Shown: in pieces, positions 51,039-59,206 of the stretch
Layout: each line of letters begins with the position of its first letter
How positions within the stretch are numbered: position 1 is the stretch's first letter
DNA from: JAOAFX01 sp049700315
GTDB lineage: Bacteria; Hydrothermota; Tepidihabitantia; SM23-42; JAOAFX01
NCBI GenBank assembly: GCA_049700315.1
Contig: JBNAVN010000005.1
Coordinates: 1 to 64,000 of the forward strand
Length of the DNA: 64,000 nt
Reading direction: 5' to 3'
Made by a program: the position numbers and the translations under genes
Notes under the pieces: generated by a model
Database searches by the model: none
What the model was told of the DNA's origin: nothing
What the model saw: only the letters and a program-made list of their open reading frames with translations

Positions 51039-52944
51039 GAGGTATCTCCTTTAAGAATGGGGAAGGTGTTGTAAAAATAAAATTACCCTGGTAGGTCTTG
51101 CGCCTGCTTGCAGTGGTAATAAACAATTTTCTTTTTGCCCTTGTTATACCTACATACAGCAATCTTCTTTCTTCTTCATACCTTCCTTCTTCTCGGGATC
51201 TGTAATGGGGTATTATTCCATCCTCAAGTCCGGTTATAAACACCGCTTCAAACTCCAGTCCTTTTGCATTGTGGAGTGTCATCAGGGAAACCTTTTCATT
51301 TGACCAATCATCAATATCACTACGCAAAGATACACCTTCCAGATAATCCTGGATTGAGGCATTTGGATTATTTTTTACATAATCATTGATAGAAATCAGC
51401 AACTCTTCCACATTTTTACGACGGTCAATTTCTTCTTCGGTCTGTTTTCTTCTGAGTAGTTCAAGATATCCGGATTCATGGGCAATGCGCAGGGCAAGAT
51501 CGTAGAGATTTAACTTTTTGTTCATTTTCATGAATCCTTCAAGCATTTTCACAAATGATTTTATGCCTTCTGCACTCCGTGCTACCAATCCCTTAATCTC
51601 TGAGATTCTTCTTAACGCCTCAAAAAGCGTGATGTTCTGCTCTTTTTGAAAACTTACTATCTTATCAAGAGTTTCCTTGCCAATACTTCGGGCAGGAAGG
51701 TTTACTATTCTTCTCAGGCTTATTGAATCATTGGGATTATTGATCACCCTGAGATACGCAAGCATATTCTTTATCTCTGCCCGTTCATAAAATTTTAGTG
51801 CGCCAACCACTTCATAAGGAATTTTGTTTCGCGCCAGACATTCTTCAAAAATTCTTGATTGGTAATTTAACCGATAGAAAACAGCAATATTATTGTATTC
51901 CCTGCCTTGATAATGTTCCTCATAAATTTTCTGAGCAACATATTCTGCCTCTTCTTTATCGTTCTCTGCATCATAATATTCTATTGGCTCACCTGTTTCA
52001 TTTTCACACCAGAGTACCTTTTTCTTGCGTTCCCGATTGTTCTTGACAACCTCAGATGCTGCCTGTAATATGATTTTCGTTGAACGATAGTTCTGTTCAA
52101 GTTTTATTACCTTGGCCTCAGGGTAATCTTTTTCAAAATCAAGAATATTTCTTATTTCCGCACCGCGCCAGGAATAGATAGACTGGTCGTCATCGCCGAC
52201 TACGCACAGATTGCGGTATTTCCCCGCAAGCAATTTTGTGAATTCATACTGGGCGCGATTTGTATCCTGATATTCATCAACCATAATATACCTAAATTTT
52301 TCCTGATAATGTTCAAGAATTTCTGGTTTTTTTCTGAAGAGTTCAACAGTCTTTAAAATCAAGTCATCAAAATCGAGGGCATTGAATTCTTTCAATCGTT
52401 GATTATACAATTTATAGACGGTCTTAATTATATTTGCATAGGGATTATAACTACTGGTTCGGTATTCATCAGGAGAAATCAAATTCTCCTTTGCACGATT
52501 TATGCACTGAAGGATGAAATCAGGTTTCAATTCTCTGATGTCCAGTTGCAATTCTTTCAAACACTCTTTTGTTAAAGATAACTGGTCTGCTTCATCATAG
52601 ATTGTAAAATTTGAAGGAATTGCCAGATGGTGTGATTCTTTACGAAGAATTCTTGCACATGTTGAATGGTATGTTCTTACCCAGACATCTGGTTCTTCAC
52701 TGTTCAGAAGGTTGCACACCCTTTGTTTCATTTCATCCGCAGCTTTGTTTGTAAATGTAACAGCAAGGATGTTTCTGGGATTTATTCCTTTTGAAATTAG
52801 ATATGCTATGCGATAGGTGATGACACGGGTCTTACCACTACCTGCACCGGCAAGAATGAGTATGGGACCATCAATTATCTGTACTGCCTTCCATTGTTCA
52901 GGATTGAGTTCTTCTTCAAAATTAGTTATTCTGCTTGTTAACAT
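51010..52944 (-). CDS. pcrA: UvrD/PcrA-type ATP-dependent DNA helicase
   Basis: 644 residues, superfamily 1A. Motif I is LILAGAGSGKTRVITYRIAY, Ia is AVTFTNKAADEMKQR, II is IMVDEYQDTNRAQYEF, III is VGDDDQSIYSWRGAEI, IV is LEQNYRST, V is LMTLHNAKGLEFEAVFI and VI is EERRLLYVGITRAKR. UvrD and PcrA act in nucleotide excision and mismatch repair and displace RecA. The protein is shorter than E. coli UvrD (about 720), because the C-terminal Tudor-like part is missing. It takes the position directly after rnfA where rnfB would be expected. Confidence 0.96.
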   Translation of the reverse strand: MLTSRITNFEEELNPEQWKAVQIIDGPILILAGAGSGKTRVITYRIAYLISKGINPRNILAVTFTNKAADEMKQRVCNLLNSEEPDVWVRTYHSTCARILRKESHHLAIPSNFTIYDEADQLSLTKECLKELQLDIRELKPDFILQCINRAKENLISPDEYRTSSYNPYANIIKTVYKLYNQRLKEFNALDFDDLILKTVELFRKKPEILEHYQEKFRYIMVDEYQDTNRAQYEFTKLLAGKYRNLCVVGDDDQSIYSWRGAEIRNILDFEKDYPEAKVIKLEQNYRSTKIILQAASEVVKNNRERKKKVLWCENETGEPIEYYDAENDKEEAEYVAQKIYEEHYQGREYNNIAVFYRLNYQSRIFEECLARNKIPYEVVGALKFYERAEIKNMLAYLRVINNPNDSISLRRIVNLPARSIGKETLDKIVSFQKEQNITLFEALRRISEIKGLVARSAEGIKSFVKMLEGFMKMNKKLNLYDLALRIAHESGYLELLRRKQTEEEIDRRKNVEELLISINDYVKNNPNASIQDYLEGVSLRSDIDDWSNEKVSLMTLHNAKGLEFEAVFITGLEDGIIPHYRSREEGRYEEERRLLYVGITRAKRKLFITTASRRKTYQGNFIFTTPSPFLKEIPHEVFATLYR

Positions 52945-52950
52945 AGAACT

Positions 52951-53529
52951 TTATCTCAAGCCGGTTATGCTCAAAAAAACCAGACTTATCAGTGCGAGAA
53001 TTGACAATTCCATAAACAATCGCCATGGTCTGGATATTTTTTTGATTAGATAGATCCGTTCTTTAATTGTCATAAAAATCAATATCACAACAAGATAACC
53101 CAAACCTGACGCCAAAACAGATATTGTGGTATCTAAAAATACAAGTTTGCGATTGATGTTCAGAAATACTGTACCATAAATTGCATAATTTGTATAGAAA
53201 AATTCAGGATATTTATCAAATAATATTGCAAGGTAAGGATAGGATTGATTCATTGCAAATCTTATATAATGAATTGTAAGCCAGGTGATAAGAATAAACA
53301 GGACAATTGCTACATGTGTGAAGTTCAGCGGTCGCAATAAGAAATAAAAAATAAACAGATTTAACCAGGCGCTGATGAGCATAATAACGATTAGAATGAT
53401 ACCTATCATAAGGCATTCTTTAAGATTTACTGCATACAATATGAGGGGGCAAATACCAAGCAAAGTGTAAAGAACGATATTACTGCCGATAATATGATCT
53501 ACGAGTATTGCAAGAAGGTTATTTGCCAT
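52951..53529 (-). CDS. rnfA: Rnf/Nqr complex integral membrane subunit A
   Basis: 192 residues with six predicted membrane segments. The overall pattern of RnfA/NqrE is recognisable (NNLLAILVDHIIGSNIVLYTLLGICPLI at the start, matched in pieces, and LDTTISVLASGLGYLVVILIF), but it is more divergent than RnfD or RnfC and lacks the usual conserved glycine-rich CPLAFV-like block in exact form. RnfA and RnfE form the membrane core that moves Na+ or H+ and binds a 2Fe-2S centre. It overlaps rnfE by 11 bases. Confidence 0.85.
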   Translation of the reverse strand: MANNLLAILVDHIIGSNIVLYTLLGICPLILYAVNLKECLMIGIILIVIMLISAWLNLFIFYFLLRPLNFTHVAIVLFILITWLTIHYIRFAMNQSYPYLAILFDKYPEFFYTNYAIYGTVFLNINRKLVFLDTTISVLASGLGYLVVILIFMTIKERIYLIKKISRPWRLFMELSILALISLVFLSITGLR

Positions 53530-54100
53530 CGGTCTTTTTCTTTACCAATTCAAAACCTAATAATACAAGTGCGGTCATCAGAAATGCACCAGCAGGGGCA
53601 TTTATAAACAACAAAGCTTTCGATGCCATATCAGGACTCAGTATGGGTTTGTTAACTAATGTGCCCTGTCCCAAAATTTCTCTCAAAATGCCTATAACGA
53701 AAACAATACAGACAACACCAAGCCATTTCTTTGCAGCGGCAAGCACAAATCTTAATCCTGAATTCTGAGTATTGTTGTATCTTAAACTATACAGCACAAA
53801 ACTATTGATAGCTATCAAAGATATAAATACATCTAAATTGTTGCAGAGTTCAGGAAGATGATATGATAATACCTGCTTAATAATAGTAGTAATCGTACCA
53901 GTAATAATTATCAGAACAAATGTTCTTGAAGGTTCATTCAAGAATTTAGCAAACAATAAGAAAACTATTCCTGACAAAAATAGTACAATCAATGTCACAA
54001 TACCGATGCCCAGGGCATTCAATGCTGTATCAGTTAGGGCAATTATGGGCATAACACCAAGAATAATCAAGAATCCATTTTCTCTTTGATTTTGGATCAT
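53519..54100 (-). CDS. rnfE: Rnf/Nqr complex integral membrane subunit E
   Basis: About 193 residues from ATG 54100, which overlaps the rnfG stop as ATGA. Five to six membrane segments, with NGFLIILGVMPIIALTDTAL, LPELCNNLDVFISLIAINSF and LGQGTLVNKPIL as RnfE/NqrD-like segments; the cysteine of the central PELCNNLD is a candidate for the 2Fe-2S site shared with RnfA. An upstream start at 54157 would overlap rnfG by 61 bases and is less likely. Confidence 0.9.
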   Translation of the reverse strand: MIQNQRENGFLIILGVMPIIALTDTALNALGIGIVTLIVLFLSGIVFLLFAKFLNEPSRTFVLIIITGTITTIIKQVLSYHLPELCNNLDVFISLIAINSFVLYSLRYNNTQNSGLRFVLAAAKKWLGVVCIVFVIGILREILGQGTLVNKPILSPDMASKALLFINAPAGAFLMTALVLLGFELVKKKTDGK

Positions 54101-55002
54101 TTCAGATAATCTTTGAATTTTTTGATATTTTTTTGAACGCTTTTGATCAAGGCACATGATGAAATTGTCGCGCCAGTTATTGCGTCAGGTATACCAGTTT
54201 TGAATTTATCAAGAAATTCATGTTCTCTTATTTGTTCACCAATGCCTTCGGTTTCTTTTGAATAGGTAATGATAATCCGTTCAATTGAACCATCCTTTCG
54301 TAATCCAAGAAGGTATTTGATTGTGTCAAGATAGCCAAATGTCTCACCTGAAAACACTATTCCCAGTGTATCAGAATAGGCAATTGCATACCACAGTGTA
54401 TCTTTTATTACTTCAGCGAAATTTCTGGCATCAGCAAAGATTTCCTTTTTTATGTCCTGGATTTTGCCCTGATTTAACACCGATCTGTATCTTTCCATTC
54501 CTTTCTTGATTCCTTCACAAACTGCCTTTGAAGAAATAGTCGCACCGGTTATTGCATCAATTTCACCGCCTTCGCTCTTTAATGAAATATGTGATATTTC
54601 TTTACCGACAAATTGATTTGTAAAAGCCGCGTCTCTGACCTTTGAACCAAGTCCCTGGGTTTCTTTGAATCCTTCTCTCTTCCCGCCGATTCTTATTCCA
54701 GTAATCTTGCCATTCACATCAACACCTGCAGTTATCGGAATGACACCGGCATAGGCCCTTGTCCAGACTTTGAAGACGATTCCTTCTAAGTTCTTCAATG
54801 AATCATATGCCTGCCACAGAGTTTCAGGAAGAACCGGCACAAATTCAACAGCCTTGATCACTGATTTCAGTTTGCTGAGATTAGTGTTATCTTCAGTCTG
54901 CGCAATCAACGGCTTCGTTTGAATATCTGCTATTGTGAGTATCAAGATACTACATATTATGCTAAACAACACAGGGGCTGTTTGATTCAAAAAATTTTTC
55001 AT
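54097..55002 (-). CDS. rnfG: RnfG with two FMN-binding domains
   Basis: 301 residues, whereas typical RnfG is around 200. One N-terminal membrane helix (APVLFSIICSILILTIADIQ). The first FMN_bind domain (about 75-175) has REGFKETQGLGSKV and DAITGATISSKAV. A second (about 195-300) has SKETEGIGEQI and DAITGATISSCAL. In RnfG/NqrC the threonine of the (S/T)GAT motif carries covalent FMN, and both domains keep it. So two FMN sites are predicted in one chain. Located in the periplasm or on the outer face of the inner membrane. It overlaps rnfE (ATGA) and follows rnfD by 11 bp. Confidence 0.92.
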   Translation of the reverse strand: MKNFLNQTAPVLFSIICSILILTIADIQTKPLIAQTEDNTNLSKLKSVIKAVEFVPVLPETLWQAYDSLKNLEGIVFKVWTRAYAGVIPITAGVDVNGKITGIRIGGKREGFKETQGLGSKVRDAAFTNQFVGKEISHISLKSEGGEIDAITGATISSKAVCEGIKKGMERYRSVLNQGKIQDIKKEIFADARNFAEVIKDTLWYAIAYSDTLGIVFSGETFGYLDTIKYLLGLRKDGSIERIIITYSKETEGIGEQIREHEFLDKFKTGIPDAITGATISSCALIKSVQKNIKKFKDYLK

Positions 55003-55013
55003 TGAAACCTCCC

Positions 55014-56000
55014 TTATTTAATTTTTGGTTGCCACAATCTTCTATTAGTGAGTTTGTCAATCAGTGGCGTTATGAGATTCATCAGGAGTATCGCAGGTGT
55101 CACCCCTTCAGGATAATGTGAGTAATGTCTGAAAATTGTTGTGAGTATACCGCAGCCAACTCCAAATATCCATCTGCCGTTCTTCGTTATTGGAGTAGTA
55201 ACCCAATCCGTTGCCATAAAAAAGATCGCGATCAGGACACCGCCAGTAAATAATTGAAAGATTGGATTAATACTATTGGGCATAACGAAATTTAATAATA
55301 GAAAACCAACAATATAACCTGATACAATTCTGTAGTCAATGATTTTCAGAAAAAGCAATGCCAGGCCACCAATGATCAAGGCAATTTTGCAGGTTTCTCC
55401 TATTGAGCCTCCAATCATGCCTGAAAACAAGGTTCTCAAGAAGTCGGGTGAATTGAATCTGTTAATTATGGTCTCGGTATTACCATAATACGCAGGATTT
55501 TTCAAGATTGTCAGTGGTGTTGCCTGACTGATCGTATCAATTCCTGAAAAAGAGCCATAGGATGGTGTACGCCATGCTGTGTTCATTATCTGTGGAAAAC
55601 TTAGAGTCAAAAACGCCCTTGCAGCAAGTGCGGGATTGAGATAATTAAAACCAAGACCGCCAAATACCTGTTTCACCAGTATGATTGCAAAGCCCGAACC
55701 AATGATTGGCACCCATAACGGAACCCCCGGCGGCAGGCTCATTGCCAATAATAGTCCAGTCAAAATCGCAGTGCCATCACTTATTGTTATCTTCTTTCCG
55801 GCAAGATATTCAAAAACTGCCTCAGATGTTGTGCTTGATATAACACTGAGAAAGACAATCAAGAAAGCATATGTTCCGAAATTCAATATGCCGAAAACCA
55901 TTGATGGAACGAGTCCAAGACATACTGCATAAACTGCTCTATTTGTACTTAGATTTGAATGAATATGGGGGGGAGCAGATACTACAAGGAGCTCATCCAT
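55014..56000 (-). CDS. rnfD: Rnf complex subunit D
   Basis: 328 residues with about nine membrane segments. It starts LLVVSAPPHIHSNLSTNRAV, the usual opening of RnfD. The covalent FMN site is in SQATPLTILKN (threonine of ATP). The loop GFNYLNPALAARAFL and the end TNGG-like FMATDWVTTPITKNGRWIFG and SHYPEGVTPAILLMNLITPL are conserved. RnfD works with RnfG in electron transfer across the membrane. It overlaps rnfC by 8 bases. Confidence 0.96.
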   Translation of the reverse strand: MDELLVVSAPPHIHSNLSTNRAVYAVCLGLVPSMVFGILNFGTYAFLIVFLSVISSTTSEAVFEYLAGKKITISDGTAILTGLLLAMSLPPGVPLWVPIIGSGFAIILVKQVFGGLGFNYLNPALAARAFLTLSFPQIMNTAWRTPSYGSFSGIDTISQATPLTILKNPAYYGNTETIINRFNSPDFLRTLFSGMIGGSIGETCKIALIIGGLALLFLKIIDYRIVSGYIVGFLLLNFVMPNSINPIFQLFTGGVLIAIFFMATDWVTTPITKNGRWIFGVGCGILTTIFRHYSHYPEGVTPAILLMNLITPLIDKLTNRRLWQPKIK

Positions 56001-57273
56001 TTGAAAATCTCATTTTTGCATATTTAAAGTAGTGAACAAGAGGAATATAAGAAGGGCAGACATAGGCGCAGGAACCACATTCAATACACTCATTCAATCC
56101 TTGTCCAAAGGCATCATCATAATTGCTCTGCGTTATCCTGGCAAAAATTGTCTGGGGTATGAGATGCATTGGACAGGCATCAACACATTTTCCGCATCTT
56201 ACACACCCCTTTTCTTCTCCATCGTTTATTGAATCTTGAAATACAATACCATTGATAGTCTTTATGACAGGTGTGCTCATAGAAAATTGAGCAATACCGG
56301 TCATAACACCGCCAAAAATAATTTTTTTTACATTGCTTTTCAAACCGCCACAAAACTGGACGATATCACTTATTGGAGTTCCAATTTTCACCAGGATATT
56401 TTTTGGTTGTTTTATTCCATTTCCGCTTACTGTTATTACCCTTTCAATCAGTGGTTTGCCATACTTTACCGCCTGGAAAATAGCATAGCATGTGCTAACA
56501 TTCTGTACAAAAACACCAATATCCATTGGCAATCCATTTGCCGGAACATTTTTCTTTAATATTTTTTTTGTCAATAAACTTTCAGCACCCTGGGGAAATC
56601 TATCCGGCATTATTTTTACTTCTGCACCTTCTTTTTTTAAGAGTCTTGCTGCACCTTCATAGTTTTCTGAAATCGCAAAAACAACTCTGGGGACATTAAG
56701 AATCTTTTGAACAATTTTCGCACCTTCAATCACACAGACCGGATATTCAAGGATGATGTGATAATCCGTGGAAATATTGGGCTCTGATTCACAGCCATTG
56801 ACTACCAATATATCCAGTTTTTTTTCTACAGCATAAGAGATTTTTGAATGCGTAGGAAAACCACCACCTCCTAAACCGACAATACCTGCCTCTTTTATTT
56901 TTTCAAGAAGTTCCTTTCTATCAAAAGACTGGTAATCAACATTGATAAGTGCCTGGTCCCAATCCTCGGAATAATCAGTTTCAATAATACAACACAATGC
57001 CCTGCCAAGCGTGGGATGGGTATAGGATCTTATATCTATTACTTTGCCTGCAACACATGAATGAATACAGGCAGATTGATTTCCGTTTGAATCTCCAATC
57101 TTTGTGCCTATTTTTACGATATCACCAGGCTCTACGACAGGAGTAGCGGGTTTGCCCTTGTGCTGACAAAAAGGAATATATACTCGTTCCGGAATAGGCA
57201 TTACTTCAACGGGAAGATCAAGAATATTTTTTTGTTTTCTCAGGTGAACTCCGTCGCAAAAATTTCCAAACAT
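55993..57273 (-). CDS. rnfC: Rnf complex subunit C (NADH/ferredoxin-side, 4Fe-4S)
   Basis: About 426 residues from ATG 57273 (MFGNFCDGVHLRKQK), selected because the -10 box ends 7 bp upstream. An earlier in-frame start at 57315 would lie upstream of the -35 box. The flavin/NAD part has EAGIVGLGGGGFPTHSKI and NGCESEPNISTDYHIILEYP. Two 4Fe-4S motifs follow: CVRCGKCVDACPMHLIP and CIECGSCAYVCPSYIP. RnfC is the peripheral soluble subunit that reduces or oxidises NAD. It starts the operon rnfC-D-G-E-A. Confidence 0.96.
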   Translation of the reverse strand: MFGNFCDGVHLRKQKNILDLPVEVMPIPERVYIPFCQHKGKPATPVVEPGDIVKIGTKIGDSNGNQSACIHSCVAGKVIDIRSYTHPTLGRALCCIIETDYSEDWDQALINVDYQSFDRKELLEKIKEAGIVGLGGGGFPTHSKISYAVEKKLDILVVNGCESEPNISTDYHIILEYPVCVIEGAKIVQKILNVPRVVFAISENYEGAARLLKKEGAEVKIMPDRFPQGAESLLTKKILKKNVPANGLPMDIGVFVQNVSTCYAIFQAVKYGKPLIERVITVSGNGIKQPKNILVKIGTPISDIVQFCGGLKSNVKKIIFGGVMTGIAQFSMSTPVIKTINGIVFQDSINDGEEKGCVRCGKCVDACPMHLIPQTIFARITQSNYDDAFGQGLNECIECGSCAYVCPSYIPLVHYFKYAKMRFSNG

Positions 57274-57280
57274 TATTGGT

Positions 57281-57308
57281 ATTATACATGATTTTGGCAC
57301 CAAGTCAA
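57281..57308 (-). promoter_or_regulatory. Leaderless-type promoter of the rnf operon
   Basis: Minus strand TTGACT (57308-57303), 16 bp, TATAAT (57286-57281), 7 bp to the ATG at 57273. Confidence 0.8.
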
Positions 57309-57323
57309 GTTTCACATTTCCTC

Positions 57324-57351
57324 TTGACTTTTATCAAAATATGTATATCAT
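57324..57351 (+). promoter_or_regulatory. Promoter of the lipoprotein-LysM genes
   Basis: TTGACT (57324-57329), 16 bp, TATCAT (57346-57351). The start codon at 57384 is 32 bp away with AGGAGG (57371-57376), so this is a leadered transcript. Divergent from rnf. Confidence 0.6.
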
Positions 57352-57383
57352 ATATTATGCTCACGAGAAGAGGAGGTGGCATT

Positions 57384-57644
57384 ATGCAAAAGACAGTTGG
57401 AGTTCTTCTGCTTGCCCTGATATTCATTGGTTGTGGTCCAAAATGGGCAAAGAAGGAGACGATGGATGCGCTTAATGAGGCGCGCGCTGCCCTTCAGGCA
57501 GCTGAGGCAAAAATAGGTGAACTTGAGACTGAAAAGGCACAATTGCTCTCTCAAAAGAATGCCCTTGAACAGGAAATTGCAAATCTTTCTGCTGAGGTTG
57601 ATGCACTTCAGACCAAGATAGATACTCGCTGCAAGAAGAAATAG
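57384..57644 (+). CDS. Small coiled-coil lipoprotein
   Basis: 86 residues from ATG 57384, which has AGGAGG seven bases upstream. The signal peptide (MQKTVGVLLLALIFIGC) ends in a lipobox-like FIGC, so C17 would be lipidated. The rest is a predicted coiled coil rich in A/E/L/K (ALNEARAALQAAEAKIGELE), ending DTRCKKK. The shape recalls Lpp-type outer membrane lipoproteins, but there is no proof of peptidoglycan linkage. The same coil style, including AEAKI, appears in the LysM protein next to it. Confidence 0.8.
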   Translation: MQKTVGVLLLALIFIGCGPKWAKKETMDALNEARAALQAAEAKIGELETEKAQLLSQKNALEQEIANLSAEVDALQTKIDTRCKKK

Positions 57645-57653
57645 GAGGTAAAA

Positions 57654-58250
57654 ATGAAAAGGATACTTGCCATTCTATTTGTTTTGTTCCTGATTCCCAC
57701 AGCAACGGGCTTTGCCCAGGAAAAATTGACTGAGGAACAGGCGCAGGCTGAACTGCAAAATGTAAGAGAAAAACTTCAGCAGGCAGAGGCAAAAATTGCT
57801 TCACTCCAGTCTGAGATTGCAAACTTGAAGAATGAGATTGCCAATCTTGAGACAAGGCGTGAAGAACTGAAAAGTAAACTCGCTGAATTACAGGAAGCCT
57901 GGAAAAGATGCCAGTATGGAAGATATAAAGTTAATGAAGGCGACTGGCTTTCAAAGATTGCGAGTATGCGTAATGTATATTGCGATGGCAAAAAATGGCC
58001 AATGATATATGAAGTTAACAAAGATAAAATTAAGAATCCAAATCTCATATATCCGGGCTGGGTCTTATTGATTCCCACGCTTGACGCATATACTGTAGTG
58101 CCTGGCGATTGTCTTGGCCTTATCGCATCCTATCTATCAATTTACTCTGATGCCAAAAAATGGCCAGAGATCTATGAAGCAAATAAAGGCAAGATCAAAG
58201 ACCCGGACCTGATTTTTCCGAAGCAGGTTCTTACTATCCCGCACGACTAA
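57654..58250 (+). CDS. Secreted coiled-coil protein with two LysM domains
   Basis: 198 residues. A signal peptide (MKRILAILFVLFLIPTATGF, cleavage near AQ) is followed by a coiled coil (about 25-80; LQQAEAKIASLQSEIANLKN) and two LysM motifs (about 89-142 and 143-197): YKVNEGDWLSKIA and YTVVPGDCLGLIA, both with KKWPxIYExNK and LIxPxxVLxIP. LysM binds peptidoglycan N-acetylglucosamine chains, so the protein probably bridges the wall and another envelope layer. AGGAGG precedes the ATG. It follows the lipoprotein by 9 bp, and a strong hairpin stands after the stop. Confidence 0.93.
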   Translation: MKRILAILFVLFLIPTATGFAQEKLTEEQAQAELQNVREKLQQAEAKIASLQSEIANLKNEIANLETRREELKSKLAELQEAWKRCQYGRYKVNEGDWLSKIASMRNVYCDGKKWPMIYEVNKDKIKNPNLIYPGWVLLIPTLDAYTVVPGDCLGLIASYLSIYSDAKKWPEIYEANKGKIKDPDLIFPKQVLTIPHD

Positions 58251-58257
58251 TTGATCT

Positions 58258-58282
58258 GGGAGGGGTCATTCTGACCCCTCCC
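58258..58282. terminator. Perfect 11-bp hairpin after the LysM gene
   Basis: GGGAGGGGTCA (58258-58268), loop TTC, TGACCCCTCCC (58272-58282). It is not followed by a T-tract (CAAAATGC), so classical intrinsic termination is uncertain. Confidence 0.6.
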
Positions 58283-58303
58283 CAAAATGCTCAAAAATAA
58301 TCC

Positions 58304-59206
58304 TTGAAGGCAGAGATTTCGCTTGTTGGTTATGATCCTGCATATGTATTGGGTATGCAGGACGAGTTATTAAAATTTGTACAGAGTGAATATGGAATCA
58401 CTGTAGTAATGAGAAATGAAACAATATTCTTGAAGGGACCAAGTGAGAAGGTGAGAGAGGCGAAGATTTTTGTTCAGGAAGTGCTCAAGGCGTATCCCAA
58501 ACCTTTCATATTTGACAAACATTCTGAAGACATTAAACCGGAGAGTCCCGGTGTGATAATCACACCTAAAAGAAAGATTCGTGCGAAAAGTCCTGGACAG
58601 GTAGAATATGTGAAATCAATTGATGAATACGACATTGTTGTCAGTATCGGTCCAGCAGGAACTGGTAAGACCTATCTTGGTGTGGCAAAGGCAGTTTCTT
58701 ATCTAATGGAAAAGAAGGTGGAACGTATTATCCTTACTCGTCCAGCAGTTGAAGCAGGTGAATCCCTCGGTTTTCTACCAGGAGCAATTGAGGAAAAAGT
58801 GGATCCCTATTTAAGGCCGCTTTTTGATGCTCTGAATGATTTTTTGCCTTTTGACCGTATTAGAAAGTATCTTGATATGAAGGTTATTGAAGTTGCGCCA
58901 TTAGCATATATGAGAGGAAGGACATTGAATGACTCTTTCATTATACTAGATGAAGCCCAGAACACAACTGGAATGCAGATGAAAATGTTTCTCACAAGGA
59001 TGGGCTGGAGATCAAAAGTAGTAGTTACCGGAGACATTACCCAGATTGACCTTCCAGCAAATGTTCTTTCAGGACTTGTTGAAATTCAACAACTTCTCGC
59101 CAGCATCAGAGGGATTCAATTTGTGTACCTGGATGAAAAAGATGTGGTGCGACATAGACTTGTCCAGGACATAATTAAGGCTTATGAAAACAAAAATTCC
59201 TTATAA
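58304..59206 (+). CDS. phoH: PhoH-like ATPase
   Basis: 300 residues. Walker A is SIGPAGTGKTYLGVAKAVSY and Walker B is SFIILDEAQNTTGMQMKMFL; QVEYVKSIDEYDIVVSIG precedes. PhoH (YbeZ) proteins are RNA-associated ATPases. It lies two genes upstream of ybeY, the common association, which supports an RNA/ribosome-maturation role. The start is TTG 58304, because no ATG/GTG is in a suitable position. It overlaps the 7TM-HD gene by 23 bases. Confidence 0.93.
   Translation: MKAEISLVGYDPAYVLGMQDELLKFVQSEYGITVVMRNETIFLKGPSEKVREAKIFVQEVLKAYPKPFIFDKHSEDIKPESPGVIITPKRKIRAKSPGQVEYVKSIDEYDIVVSIGPAGTGKTYLGVAKAVSYLMEKKVERIILTRPAVEAGESLGFLPGAIEEKVDPYLRPLFDALNDFLPFDRIRKYLDMKVIEVAPLAYMRGRTLNDSFIILDEAQNTTGMQMKMFLTRMGWRSKVVVTGDITQIDLPANVLSGLVEIQQLLASIRGIQFVYLDEKDVVRHRLVQDIIKAYENKNSL

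Noticed and set aside
57274..57315. Earlier start for rnfC
   Set aside because: It would place the start codon upstream of the -35 and -10 boxes; the family N-terminus matches from MFGNFCDGVH.
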